Of a DNA stretch of 10,300 nucleotides, positions 1 through 5,604 are shown piece after piece. The number at the start of each line of letters is the position of its first letter. Positions within the stretch are counted from its first letter, which is position 1. The notes below the pieces were generated by a model. It did not search any database. It was not told the origin of the DNA and worked only from the letters and a program-made list of their open reading frames with translations. The translations under genes were made by a program, and so were the position numbers. The DNA is from RGIG995 sp045652445 (GTDB lineage Bacteria; Bacillota; Clostridia; Oscillospirales; UBA644), in NCBI GenBank assembly GCA_045652445.1, contig JAZRUJ010000019.1, positions 1 to 10,300 on the forward strand, written 5' to 3'.

Positions 1-5
1 GAATA

Positions 6-121
6 GTCGGTGTCTATGACGAAGAGGTTCCACCCGTTCCCATTCCGAACACGGTAGTTAAGCTCTTAGGTGCTGAAAATACTTGGCTGGCGACGGCCCG
101 GGAAAATAGGGCGATGCCGAC
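6..121 (+). rRNA. rrf: 5S ribosomal RNA
   Basis: This is the 5S rRNA of the large ribosomal subunit. The conserved core CCCGTTCCCATTCCGAACAC followed by GGTAGTTAAGCTC (about 34-66) is the hallmark loop B/helix III region. The ends pair as helix I: GTCGGT at 6-11 with GCCGAC at 116-121. The length of about 116 nt is normal. Exact ends are judged from the terminal helix only. Whether 16S/23S genes lie upstream cannot be seen because the window begins here. Confidence 0.95.
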
Positions 122-151
122 ATTCTCTTTTTTTATGCCCAAAATTAAAGA

Positions 152-193
152 GAAATGAAAAGAGACGATCGAAAGATCGTCTCTTTTCATTTT
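152..193. terminator. Bidirectional intrinsic terminator between 5S rRNA and the OB-fold gene
   Basis: There is a perfect 16-bp inverted repeat (155-170 with 175-190) closed by a GAAA tetraloop, extended by A-T/G-T pairs to 152-193. T-rich sequence follows on the plus strand (TTTTAAT), and the minus strand reads into TCTTTAATTTT. It sits after the 5S gene and 14 bases beyond the stop codon of the leftward gene, so it can serve both. A T-run at 124-134 directly after 5S may add a first termination point. Confidence 0.88.
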
Positions 194-206
194 AATATCA
201 AGCTTT

Positions 207-743
207 TTATGAAACAGAATCAATATTTAAACTATAACCGAGAACCTCTCCGATAGAAAAAATTTTGCCTTTAATGGTTACTTGATCGCCAACAGATTTT
301 TCAAGAAGGAAGTTTTTTTGGTCGGTGTTTTTGATATAACACATTACTGTATCAAAATTCCATGCATCTGCATTAATAGGTTCGACTGTGATATAGGCAC
401 CATCACTATCAAAGCTTGCAATTTTGCCGGTAAATTCCACATAGGCATTTTGATATTTTGCTTCTGCCCGCAGGGCATTGTTTTTTAAATCATCAATCAT
501 AGATTGTAAATCAACTTCTTGATACTGAGTATTTGATTCGTTGTTTGAGGATTCATTGTTATTGTTTGTATCTGTTTTCAAGGTTTCCACTTGTGTTCCA
601 TTGGTGTTGCCTTGCTCGTTTGATTCAAGAGGTTCGCTTGACGATGCAGAGCCTACAATAATAATTCCCACTACAGCAATAATTACCCAAAACCACCATC
701 TTTTAAAAATACTCTTCTTTTTTGTTTTTACAGCTTCTTCCAT
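207..743 (-). CDS. Membrane-anchored OB-fold (tRNA_anti-like) protein
   Basis: The product is a 178-residue protein of unknown role. A basic N-terminus (KTKKK, 6-10) is followed by one hydrophobic helix (about 16-31, WWFWVIIAVVG), then a low-complexity Asn/Ser/Glu/Thr linker (about 32-75), then a beta-rich domain (about 85-178). The pattern of that domain (VEFTGKI, AYITVEP, VGDQVTIKGKI, then a final SLNIDSV) resembles the small OB-fold 'tRNA_anti-like' domain found in many exported Bacillota proteins. The topology is probably N-in with the OB domain outside. I chose the ATG at 743 because GAAAGGAA lies 8-9 nt before it; the longer reading would begin with TTG at 761 and swallow that site. The gene is more AT-rich than its neighbours. 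Its nearest promoter lies beyond a terminator at 822-853, so expression may depend on read-through. The family call is by pattern only. Confidence 0.8.
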   Translation of the reverse strand: MEEAVKTKKKSIFKRWWFWVIIAVVGIIIVGSASSSEPLESNEQGNTNGTQVETLKTDTNNNNESSNNESNTQYQEVDLQSMIDDLKNNALRAEAKYQNAYVEFTGKIASFDSDGAYITVEPINADAWNFDTVMCYIKNTDQKNFLLEKSVGDQVTIKGKIFSIGEVLGYSLNIDSVS

Positions 744-802
744 GTTTTTAATTCCTTTCAAAAAATGTAAAAATGGTGGAGCTTACACTTCTTATGGTTT
801 TT

Positions 803-810
803 CCTCCTTT
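803..810 (-). promoter_or_regulatory. Orphan strong Shine-Dalgarno sequence without a canonical start
   Basis: On the minus strand this reads AAAGGAGG, an almost perfect anti-16S match, but no ATG, GTG or TTG follows at a usable distance. The triplet at normal spacing is ATA (795-793), opening 15 codons that end in TAA at 748-750, overlapping the true RBS of the downstream gene. It may be a decayed duplicate of the real site, a leader peptide with a rare start, or a regulatory pairing target. Confidence 0.45.
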
Positions 811-821
811 CAAATTTACCA

Positions 822-853
822 TAAAAAAGTGCGGCCCCAATAAGGGTCGCACT
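822..853 (-). terminator. Intrinsic terminator ending the structured RNA / attenuator
   Basis: Read leftward, AGTGCG (853-848) pairs with CGCACT (833-828), with an inner CCC/GGG pairing and a short A/T-rich loop, followed at once by a run of six T (828-823, partly shared with the stem end). The plus strand has no T-run after the stem, so the terminator belongs to minus-strand transcripts. A competing 4-bp hairpin, CACT-TTTC-AGTG (861-850), uses the same upstream arm and could act as a weak anti-terminator. Confidence 0.8.
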
Positions 854-978
854 GAAAAGTGTACTTCCCTCATTGTTGCCACACAATCGATCATCCTACA
901 CATGGTACGACGAAAAGAGAGAAAACACTTTTTAACAAGTATTTTCCCATGTGTAGGCTAATTATTCGATTATGTGGC
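822..978 (-). ncRNA. Putative structured small RNA or attenuator leader
   Basis: A transcript starting at the predicted +1 (about 978) would open directly with a helix. P1 pairs 978-966 with 890-878 (13 bp, one G-U). After an internal loop of 8 and 4 nt, P2 pairs 957-947 with 905-895 (11 bp, perfect). P3 pairs 946-937 with 930-921 (10 bp, one G-U) around loop GTTAAA. A 15-nt unpaired CU-rich strand (920-906) lies between P3 and P2. After about 24 nt the terminator at 853-822 follows. Total length is about 157 nt. The promoter, immediate 5' pairing and terminator indicate a real stable RNA. I do not recognise a known family: it lacks SRP, T-box, tmRNA and common riboswitch signatures, and its small asymmetric loops do not look like the large central bubble of 6S RNA. 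It may be free-standing, or a leader controlling the OB-fold gene. Confidence 0.65.
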
Positions 979-984
979 AGTTAC

Positions 985-1013
985 ATTATAACATGGAAAT
1001 CAAAACTTGTCAA
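985..1013 (-). promoter_or_regulatory. Perfect SigA-type promoter for the structured RNA
   Basis: The minus strand reads TTGACA (1013-1008), a 17-nt spacer and TATAAT (990-985), all consensus. The predicted transcription start is about 978, which coincides with the first base of helix P1 of the putative RNA. It is one of the two best promoters in the window. Confidence 0.85.
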
Positions 1014-1090
1014 TATTTGTCGAAGATTGTCGGTGATGTTTTTCTCTGGGGCTTGTTTCGTAAAAAATCTTCTTTCGGACAAATAATCGG

Positions 1091-1143
1091 GGAGGTTTTT
1101 TCGTATACTGAAATTATAATGGAGGTTTTTGGGTATGCTGAAA
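1091..1143 (+). repeat. 30-nt tandem duplication of ribosome-binding site and start region
   Basis: The copies at 1091-1113 and 1121-1143 match at 20 of 23 positions with no gap. Each has GGAGG, nine bases, then ATA (1105-1107) in the first copy but ATG (1135-1137) in the second, then CTGAAA. In the first copy the reading is ATA CTG AAA TTA TAA, in frame with the main gene but stopped at 1117-1119. A TATACT (1104-1109) in the first copy is a possible -10 with no convincing -35. Confidence 0.7.
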
Positions 1144-1638
1144 AACGTGAAGCGATGGATTTGGGGATTTTTGTTTGTTGGGGTTTTGGGGGTGTTGTTT
1201 CATTTTGCCTATGACTTTCTGGGGCAAAATCGGATTGCCGGGCTGTTCTTTCCCATCAACGAAAGCATTTGGGAGCATTTGAAGTTGTTGTATTTTCCGG
1301 TGGCATTGTGGTGGATTGTCGAGGGACTTGTGGGCGGCAAAAAAGAGCGGTTTTTTGCCCCTCGGGTATGGGCGTTGAGTTTGGCGTTGTTGTTTATCCC
1401 CGTGGCTCATTACACTTATAGCGGCATTGTGGGGCAACGGTATTCCTGGGTGGATATCGGCCTGTTTTTTGTGGCGGATTTGTTGTATTTTATTTTAGTC
1501 GACCGGTTTTCTTCCAAAGAAAAAGAAGAAAGCGAGGGAGAGAATTTACTGGCAATTATTGTATTTTTAATTTGGATGTTTGCTTTTTTTCTGTTTACTT
1601 TTTTCCCCCCGGCGTTAGCGTTTTTTCAGGAACCGTAA
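1135..1638 (+). CDS. DUF6512-like five-helix membrane protein
   Basis: The product is a 167-residue integral membrane protein of unknown function. Likely membrane helices are at about 8-28, 46-66, 77-95, 104-124 and 138-160, with a charged loop (KEKEESEGE, about 128-136) before the last helix. The motif NESIWEHLKLLYFP (42-55), preceded by GLFFPI, and the early HFAYDFLG (23-30) match what I recall of the DUF6512 family in clostridia; the conserved Glu-His of WEH would lie near the membrane surface. I chose ATG 1135 because GGAGG at 1121-1125 stands nine bases before it; a TTG at 1129 would be only three bases away. The gene is single, convergent with the lipoprotein gene, and shares its terminator. 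The family call is from memory of the motif. Confidence 0.78.
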   Translation: MLKNVKRWIWGFLFVGVLGVLFHFAYDFLGQNRIAGLFFPINESIWEHLKLLYFPVALWWIVEGLVGGKKERFFAPRVWALSLALLFIPVAHYTYSGIVGQRYSWVDIGLFFVADLLYFILVDRFSSKEKEESEGENLLAIIVFLIWMFAFFLFTFFPPALAFFQEP

Positions 1639-1642
1639 ATAA

Positions 1643-1672
1643 AAGAACTGCTCTTTTTCAAGAGCAGTTCTT
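1643..1672. terminator. Bidirectional intrinsic terminator
   Basis: A 13-bp perfect stem (1643-1655 with 1660-1672) has loop TTTC. On the plus strand GTTTATTTTATTT follows; on the minus strand the exit is TTTTATTT. It separates two convergent genes, starting four bases after one stop codon and lying two bases beyond the other. Confidence 0.9.
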
Positions 1673-1674
1673 GT

Positions 1675-4020
1675 TTATTTTATTTCCAATTCTGTGCCGT
1701 TGTTTACCGCAAAGGCAAAGCCGTAATATCCGTTTTCGTCCACATAAACTTGGTACTCGGGGGTGAAACGTTCTCCGTTGGCGGTGATTTTGGGAAATTG
1801 ATACCGGTCGTATCCCTCGATGCAGACAATGACGGTTTCTTCCATGCCCAGAGCGGTAACGGTTTTCGTTGTGTTGTCTTGGGTCTGTATGAGGCGGAAG
1901 TTTCCTTGTTCCCGCAAGGTTTTTAAGGTAGCTTCGGTTTCTGTACCGTCGTCCCGCTGAATGATACGGGCGGTCAAGACGTCGCCCCGGATAAATTCGC
2001 CGTCGTTCAGGTCAAAGGAAAGAATCAGTTTGTTTGGTTCTCCCTCCCGAATTTCCTCGTAACGCAAGGAGAGGTGGGCGGTTTCGGGGGTGCCTTTTTG
2101 GGTCATTTGCCCGTCGGTAATCAAAAATCCGGAGGCAGAGCCGTCGGACAGAAGTCCCAAGTAGGGGGTGGAGCCGAGATAAAGAACCGATTCGCTTCCG
2201 GCGGTGGAATAAACGGGTTGATTTTCGCTGTTTAAATAATAATATTCTTCAAATCCATATTCGGTTTCAAAGGAAAAGAGGGGTAAGGTGGAAAGCCCGT
2301 CGGCTACGGATTTTTCGGTTAAGAAGCGGTATTCCACGTCGTACAAAGTGCTTTTGCCGTCTTTGAGCCGGGTTGCGGTCAAAGAAACTTCATAAGACCC
2401 GTCGGGGGCGGCGTAGCAGGTGGTGTTTTGGGTGTAAAGCCCATAGAATACCGATTGGGAGCGAGATTGTTCTATCAACCCTTCTTCGGCAAAAAAGGTG
2501 GGGAGTTGAATGGATTCTTTCGTCGATTGCTTTTTCAAAGTTACCGTTATCTCTCCGTCTTTTGCATACAACGGAAAGGTGGTTCCGGCAAAAATGGGGA
2601 GTTGATTGCCCTTTTTATCGTAGATGCACCATGCGTCGTTGGTTTCCGATTCCAAATAGACATAAACGGGTCGGTCGGTCTTCTTTAATTTGATTAAAAA
2701 GGAATCGGTGGAGGGAGAAATTCGGTACATGCCCCCCTTGGGGTCGTACCCCAGATAGGCACAGCCGTCCAAGACAAACTGTTCTTCCGAAAGCGGTTCC
2801 CGTTCTTGACGGGCGATTTGTTCCAATTCTTCGGTGGAATCGGTGTAGTTCAAATAAATTCGCAAGGTAACCGACAAGGTAGATGTGTCCCAATCCAAAA
2901 GGATGTTGGTCATGCCGTTTTCCGTTTCGGTTCTAAGGGTTCCCCCGGCGGGACGGACGATGCCGAACACGGAGCCGTCAATCAGTTTCACCGCAATCGC
3001 GTCGTCCAGAGACAGAACTTCCGTGCATTTTGCGGAGGGAATGGAAAACACCGTGGAAAGGGCGGTGTAAGAAATTTCGTTGGGTTTTAGCGTTTGGGTA
3101 AAGTAGATGCGGTCGGAATAGACCGTCCACAGAGAGTCAAAAACGCCTTCGTCAACGGCGTCGTTTAAGGTCAAAATAGCGATTCGGGAAAGTTCCACCG
3201 TACCGGACTCTCCCTCGGGAAGACGGAACAGGAGGGTTTGTAAGACGCCTTTCCACAAAAGATTGTCAATGGGGGCGATGAGGGTGACAAATTCGCTGCC
3301 CTTTGCACCGGTTAAGTCCAACGTTCCCAGGAGCGTATCTTCCGTCAGGGGGACGGAATCGGTGGAAAAATAGCATTTCAGCCCGGAAATTTGTTCGGTT
3401 CGCAAGGTTAGAGACAAATAATAATGGTCGGCAGATTGCAATTCTACCCCCAGGTATCTGGCACCGAATTGAGACCGAACTTTCCCGGGAGAGGTGATGC
3501 TCAAGCCCTGTTCGGTTTTTTCCGCAGTTACGTCGTTTTTCAGGACGGAAAAGGCATTTTGCTGTGCTTTGTCGGTTAAGTCAAATTCTTTCAATACCGC
3601 GGCGTTGGAAAGCGTTTGGGGACTGCGGACACCTCCACCGGTACAGAAGTGGCTGACGCCGTAATTCCCTTGAGCCGTTTCTTCCCTGCCGCCCGTGACG
3701 GTGCCGAATTGTCCGTCGGAACGGGTGAGGGTGGTAATGACGGTGTTTTGCAGAATCGTTTCTCCCGTTTGCAAAGAAACCAGCGATTCTAACCCCTCGG
3801 AATTTTGTCCGAAATTCAGTTGTGCCGTCTGATTTTTCAGGGAGTGTTCGCCCTCCGTTTCGGTAATATCCACCCCGCCCCACGCCTGGGTGGCGTAGGC
3901 AATTGTATGGGAATATTTTGTTTTCTTTCCGTTGAGAACGGTTTCTTGATTTTTGCCACAGGCACAAAGAGAAAAGGCAAGGGCAAGAAGGAGACCCAAA
4001 GCCGGGAGACGTCGTTTCAT
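1675..4020 (-). CDS. Large secreted lipoprotein of unrecognised family
   Basis: The product is a 781-residue lipoprotein. The signal peptide is MKRR plus a Leu/Ala core (5-18), then lipobox LCAC, so Cys21 would be lipidated and the protein held on the outer face of the membrane. Most of the chain looks beta-rich and lacks further membrane helices. A stretch at roughly 150-290 contains YYLSLTLRTEQISGLKCYF and, later, WKGVLQTLLFRLPEGESG then VELSRIAIL; this resembles jelly-roll carbohydrate-binding modules, an inference only. A Tyr-rich part (ETEYGFEEYYYLN) lies near 590. No catalytic motif was recognised. GGAAAGGA stands about seven bases before the ATG, and a perfect promoter lies just upstream. 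It is transcribed alone, divergent from rplS. It could be a glycan-binding or cell-surface structural protein. Confidence 0.88.
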   Translation of the reverse strand: MKRRLPALGLLLALAFSLCACGKNQETVLNGKKTKYSHTIAYATQAWGGVDITETEGEHSLKNQTAQLNFGQNSEGLESLVSLQTGETILQNTVITTLTRSDGQFGTVTGGREETAQGNYGVSHFCTGGGVRSPQTLSNAAVLKEFDLTDKAQQNAFSVLKNDVTAEKTEQGLSITSPGKVRSQFGARYLGVELQSADHYYLSLTLRTEQISGLKCYFSTDSVPLTEDTLLGTLDLTGAKGSEFVTLIAPIDNLLWKGVLQTLLFRLPEGESGTVELSRIAILTLNDAVDEGVFDSLWTVYSDRIYFTQTLKPNEISYTALSTVFSIPSAKCTEVLSLDDAIAVKLIDGSVFGIVRPAGGTLRTETENGMTNILLDWDTSTLSVTLRIYLNYTDSTEELEQIARQEREPLSEEQFVLDGCAYLGYDPKGGMYRISPSTDSFLIKLKKTDRPVYVYLESETNDAWCIYDKKGNQLPIFAGTTFPLYAKDGEITVTLKKQSTKESIQLPTFFAEEGLIEQSRSQSVFYGLYTQNTTCYAAPDGSYEVSLTATRLKDGKSTLYDVEYRFLTEKSVADGLSTLPLFSFETEYGFEEYYYLNSENQPVYSTAGSESVLYLGSTPYLGLLSDGSASGFLITDGQMTQKGTPETAHLSLRYEEIREGEPNKLILSFDLNDGEFIRGDVLTARIIQRDDGTETEATLKTLREQGNFRLIQTQDNTTKTVTALGMEETVIVCIEGYDRYQFPKITANGERFTPEYQVYVDENGYYGFAFAVNNGTELEIK

Positions 4021-4055
4021 AGAAAATCCTTTCCGATGTTTTGTGTGTTTCTTCT

Positions 4056-4084
4056 ATTATAATATAAATTTCACTATCTGTCAA
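4056..4084 (-). promoter_or_regulatory. Perfect SigA-type promoter of the lipoprotein gene
   Basis: The minus strand reads TTGACA (4084-4079), a 17-nt spacer and TATAAT (4061-4056). Transcription would start near 4049, giving a 5' UTR of about 29 nt that includes the GGAAAGGA ribosome site. Such a consensus promoter suggests high constitutive expression unless a repressor acts; no clear operator palindrome was seen. Confidence 0.85.
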
Positions 4085-4169
4085 TGTGTAAACCGTGGCA
4101 AAAGGGGGAAATGCAGGGAAAGAAAGAAATGAACTTTTTGTAAACAATTAAAAAAAATTACACTTTCTC

Positions 4170-4198
4170 TTGCAATTCCTTATTTTTTATGGTATAAT
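4170..4198 (+). promoter_or_regulatory. rplS promoter
   Basis: TTGCAA (4170-4175), a 17-nt spacer and TATAAT (4193-4198) make a near-consensus SigA promoter. The A-tract just upstream (about 4147-4160) could act as an UP element, as is common for ribosomal genes. Start is expected near 4205, giving a 5' UTR of about 75 nt. Confidence 0.85.
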
Positions 4199-4214
4199 AA
4201 CTGTTGCTTGATTC

Positions 4215-4277
4215 AGACGGTCCTCTGCCCTCAGCACGAACGTCTTACTTATCTTGACTAATTCAGGAGGTACTGAG
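4215..4277 (+). promoter_or_regulatory. Possible rplS leader with hairpins
   Basis: Within the rplS 5' UTR, AGACG (4215-4219) can pair with CGTCT (4241-4245) around an inner CTG/CAG helix (4225-4227 with 4232-4234). A second hairpin pairs 4262-4266 with 4273-4277 and places most of the Shine-Dalgarno AGGAGG in its loop. L19 leaders that bind their own protein are described in Bacillota, so autoregulation is plausible, but I cannot confirm a match to that family. Confidence 0.4.
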
Positions 4278-4279
4278 AG

Positions 4280-4627
4280 ATGAACAACGCTATTCTTGAC
4301 GCTTTCACCAAAGACCAACTGCGGGAAGAACCTTTCAAGTTTGAAATCGGTTCCACCGTTCGCGTCCACGTGAAGATCAAAGAAGGATCCAGAGAACGTA
4401 TCCAGGTTTTCGAAGGCACCGTAATTGCCAAGAAACATGGTGGCGTTTCTGAAACCGTAACCGTCCGCCGCGTATCCTACGGCGTCGGTGTGGAAAGAAC
4501 TTTCCCCGTCAACTCCCCCAACATTGCAAACGTTGAAGTAGTTCGTCGCGGTAAGGTTCGTCGTGCGAAGCTTTACTACCTGCGTAGCAGAACCGGTAAG
4601 GCCGCTAAGGTTAAGGAACTTCTGTAA
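4280..4627 (+). CDS. rplS: 50S ribosomal protein L19
   Basis: The 115-residue product is the usual length for L19, a component of the large subunit located near the 30S interface. The sequence is typical throughout: the N-terminal helix (AILDAFTKDQLREE), then an SH3-like barrel with PFKFEIGSTVRVHVKIKEG, RIQVFEGTVIA and VSETVTVRRVSYGVGVERTFP, ending in the basic tail RRGKVRRAKLYYLRSRTGKAAKVKELL-like region. The start ATG is nine bases after AGGAGG (4265-4270). It has its own promoter and a strong terminator, so it can be a single-gene transcript at the head of the lepB-rbgA-rnhB block, the common order in Bacillota (where trmD often lies upstream; here it is replaced by the divergent lipoprotein gene). 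Confidence 0.98.
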   Translation: MNNAILDAFTKDQLREEPFKFEIGSTVRVHVKIKEGSRERIQVFEGTVIAKKHGGVSETVTVRRVSYGVGVERTFPVNSPNIANVEVVRRGKVRRAKLYYLRSRTGKAAKVKELL

Positions 4628-4658
4628 GTTTCTTCCTTTTTCATCGAACAGGAGAGAA

Positions 4659-4703
4659 GCAGTTCGTAGGAAATCGATGTTTTCTATGAACTGCCTTTTT
4701 CTT
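4659..4703 (+). terminator. Intrinsic terminator after rplS
   Basis: A 15-bp stem (4659-4673 with 4680-4694, two G-T pairs) has loop TCGATG and is followed by CTTTTTCTT (4695-4703). It should end most rplS transcripts, so that lepB depends on read-through or on a weak promoter of its own just downstream (TAAAAT at 4723-4728 with no good -35). Confidence 0.9.
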
Positions 4704-4747
4704 ATCATTGAATTTTATCTTGTAAAATACAGAAAGGAACGACGGCG

Positions 4748-5587
4748 ATGAACGAAGAATATAAGCCTTTGAATGACGATCAAACTCCCCAAGGGGAGTC
4801 GGAGATTTCGCCTTTGATTCCCGGAACGGAAATTATCGGCCGTCGTGCTAGAAAAATGGCAATGATGGCGGAAGAAGCGGAAGAGCAGATTCCTTTGTGG
4901 GATCCCGCACAAATGCCGGTTTTTTCGGAAAATTCTCCGGAAGAACAAAAAGAACAGGAAGAACAATCCCCTGTGCATCAAGCGGCTTTTGAGCATCCGG
5001 AGGAAGAAGAACCCCAATCTTCCCGTTTCTCTAAAAAGTCCAAGGCTGCAGGGAAAAAGGCGTCTGCCGTTTCTCCTTTTGTGGAATTGATGGAAATTGT
5101 AGTGGGTGCATTGGTTGCGGCAATCTTGGTTTTGACCCTGATCTGTCGGACAGGTGTGGTGGACGGTTCTTCCATGGTTCCCACCATGTATCACGGGGAT
5201 CGTTACGTTATTTCCGACCTGTTTTATACCCCCAAGCAGGGCGATATTGTGGTTTTCCGTCCGGACATCGGAGGGGAAGAAGAGCTTTGGATCAAACGGG
5301 TAATTGCCGTAGAAGGGCAGACGGTTTATATTGATCCCGAAACCTACCGAGTGTATGTGGATGGTGAAATGTTGGACGAGCCTTATTTGAAAGGCATGGG
5401 AACCATTCCCCATACCACCCAAAATCCCATTACGGTGCCGGAAGGCTGCATTTACGTTTTGGGGGATAACCGATCCATTTCTCATGACAGCCGGTATGAA
5501 GATTTGGGTTGTGTGGAAATCGGGCAACTGGCAGGACGGGTGATTTTACGGTTCTGGCCGGTAAAGGATTTTGATTTTTATCTCTGA
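4748..5587 (+). CDS. lepB: Signal peptidase I with long acidic cytoplasmic extension
   Basis: This is a type I signal peptidase (family S26), a membrane-bound Ser/Lys protease that removes signal peptides from exported proteins. The first ~105 residues are a Glu/Gln/Pro-rich, probably disordered cytoplasmic segment ending in a basic patch (about 96-105). One membrane helix follows (about 112-132). The catalytic domain shows GSSMVPTM with nucleophile Ser142, GDIVVF (165-170), WIKRVIA with general-base Lys183, and GDNRSISHDSR (239-249). It is 279 residues, against about 180-190 for typical Bacillota SipS-type enzymes; the extra length is the N-terminal extension. AAAGGA at 4733-4738 lies nine bases before the ATG, supporting the long start. 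The next gene begins 17 bases after the stop, so lepB and rbgA are likely cotranscribed. Confidence 0.96.
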   Translation: MNEEYKPLNDDQTPQGESEISPLIPGTEIIGRRARKMAMMAEEAEEQIPLWDPAQMPVFSENSPEEQKEQEEQSPVHQAAFEHPEEEEPQSSRFSKKSKAAGKKASAVSPFVELMEIVVGALVAAILVLTLICRTGVVDGSSMVPTMYHGDRYVISDLFYTPKQGDIVVFRPDIGGEEELWIKRVIAVEGQTVYIDPETYRVYVDGEMLDEPYLKGMGTIPHTTQNPITVPEGCIYVLGDNRSISHDSRYEDLGCVEIGQLAGRVILRFWPVKDFDFYL

Positions 5588-5604
5588 TAAAGGAGGCGTG
5601 AACG

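Larger units (their letters stand above)
762..1134. other. Long divergent intergenic region
   Basis: This 373-base gap between two divergent genes has no credible coding region. It holds, from left to right: an orphan Shine-Dalgarno site (803-810), a terminator and structured RNA (822-978), a perfect leftward promoter (985-1013), about 75 bases without a clear signal, and the duplicated RBS region of the rightward gene (from 1091). Most of its content therefore appears to act as RNA or control DNA. Confidence 0.75.

Noticed and set aside
155..190. Perfect 16-bp inverted repeat as a transposon end or attachment site
   Set aside because: Tetraloop, adjacent T-rich tracts and position between convergent genes fit a terminator; no transposase nearby.
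14..223. Open frame antisense to the 5S rRNA
   Set aside because: It overlaps the rRNA and its terminator; no RBS or family resemblance.
744..761. TTG start at 761 for the OB-fold gene
   Set aside because: It would contain the good RBS GAAAGGAA that serves the ATG at 743.
878..978. 6S RNA (ssrS) as the identity of the structured RNA
   Set aside because: 6S RNA needs a large, roughly symmetric central bubble between two long arms and is usually 180-200 nt; here the internal loops are small and asymmetric and the folded part is about 100 nt.
1115..1120. TATAAT on the plus strand as the promoter of the DUF6512 gene
   Set aside because: Transcription would start near 1127, after the GGAGG ribosome site, and there is no fitting -35; it is more likely part of the duplicated leader.
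4187..4708. 173-codon open frame opposite rplS
   Set aside because: It spans the rplS promoter and terminator and mirrors the ribosomal protein gene.
4715..5527. 270-codon open frame opposite lepB
   Set aside because: His/Arg/Phe-rich antisense shadow of a gene with complete catalytic motifs.
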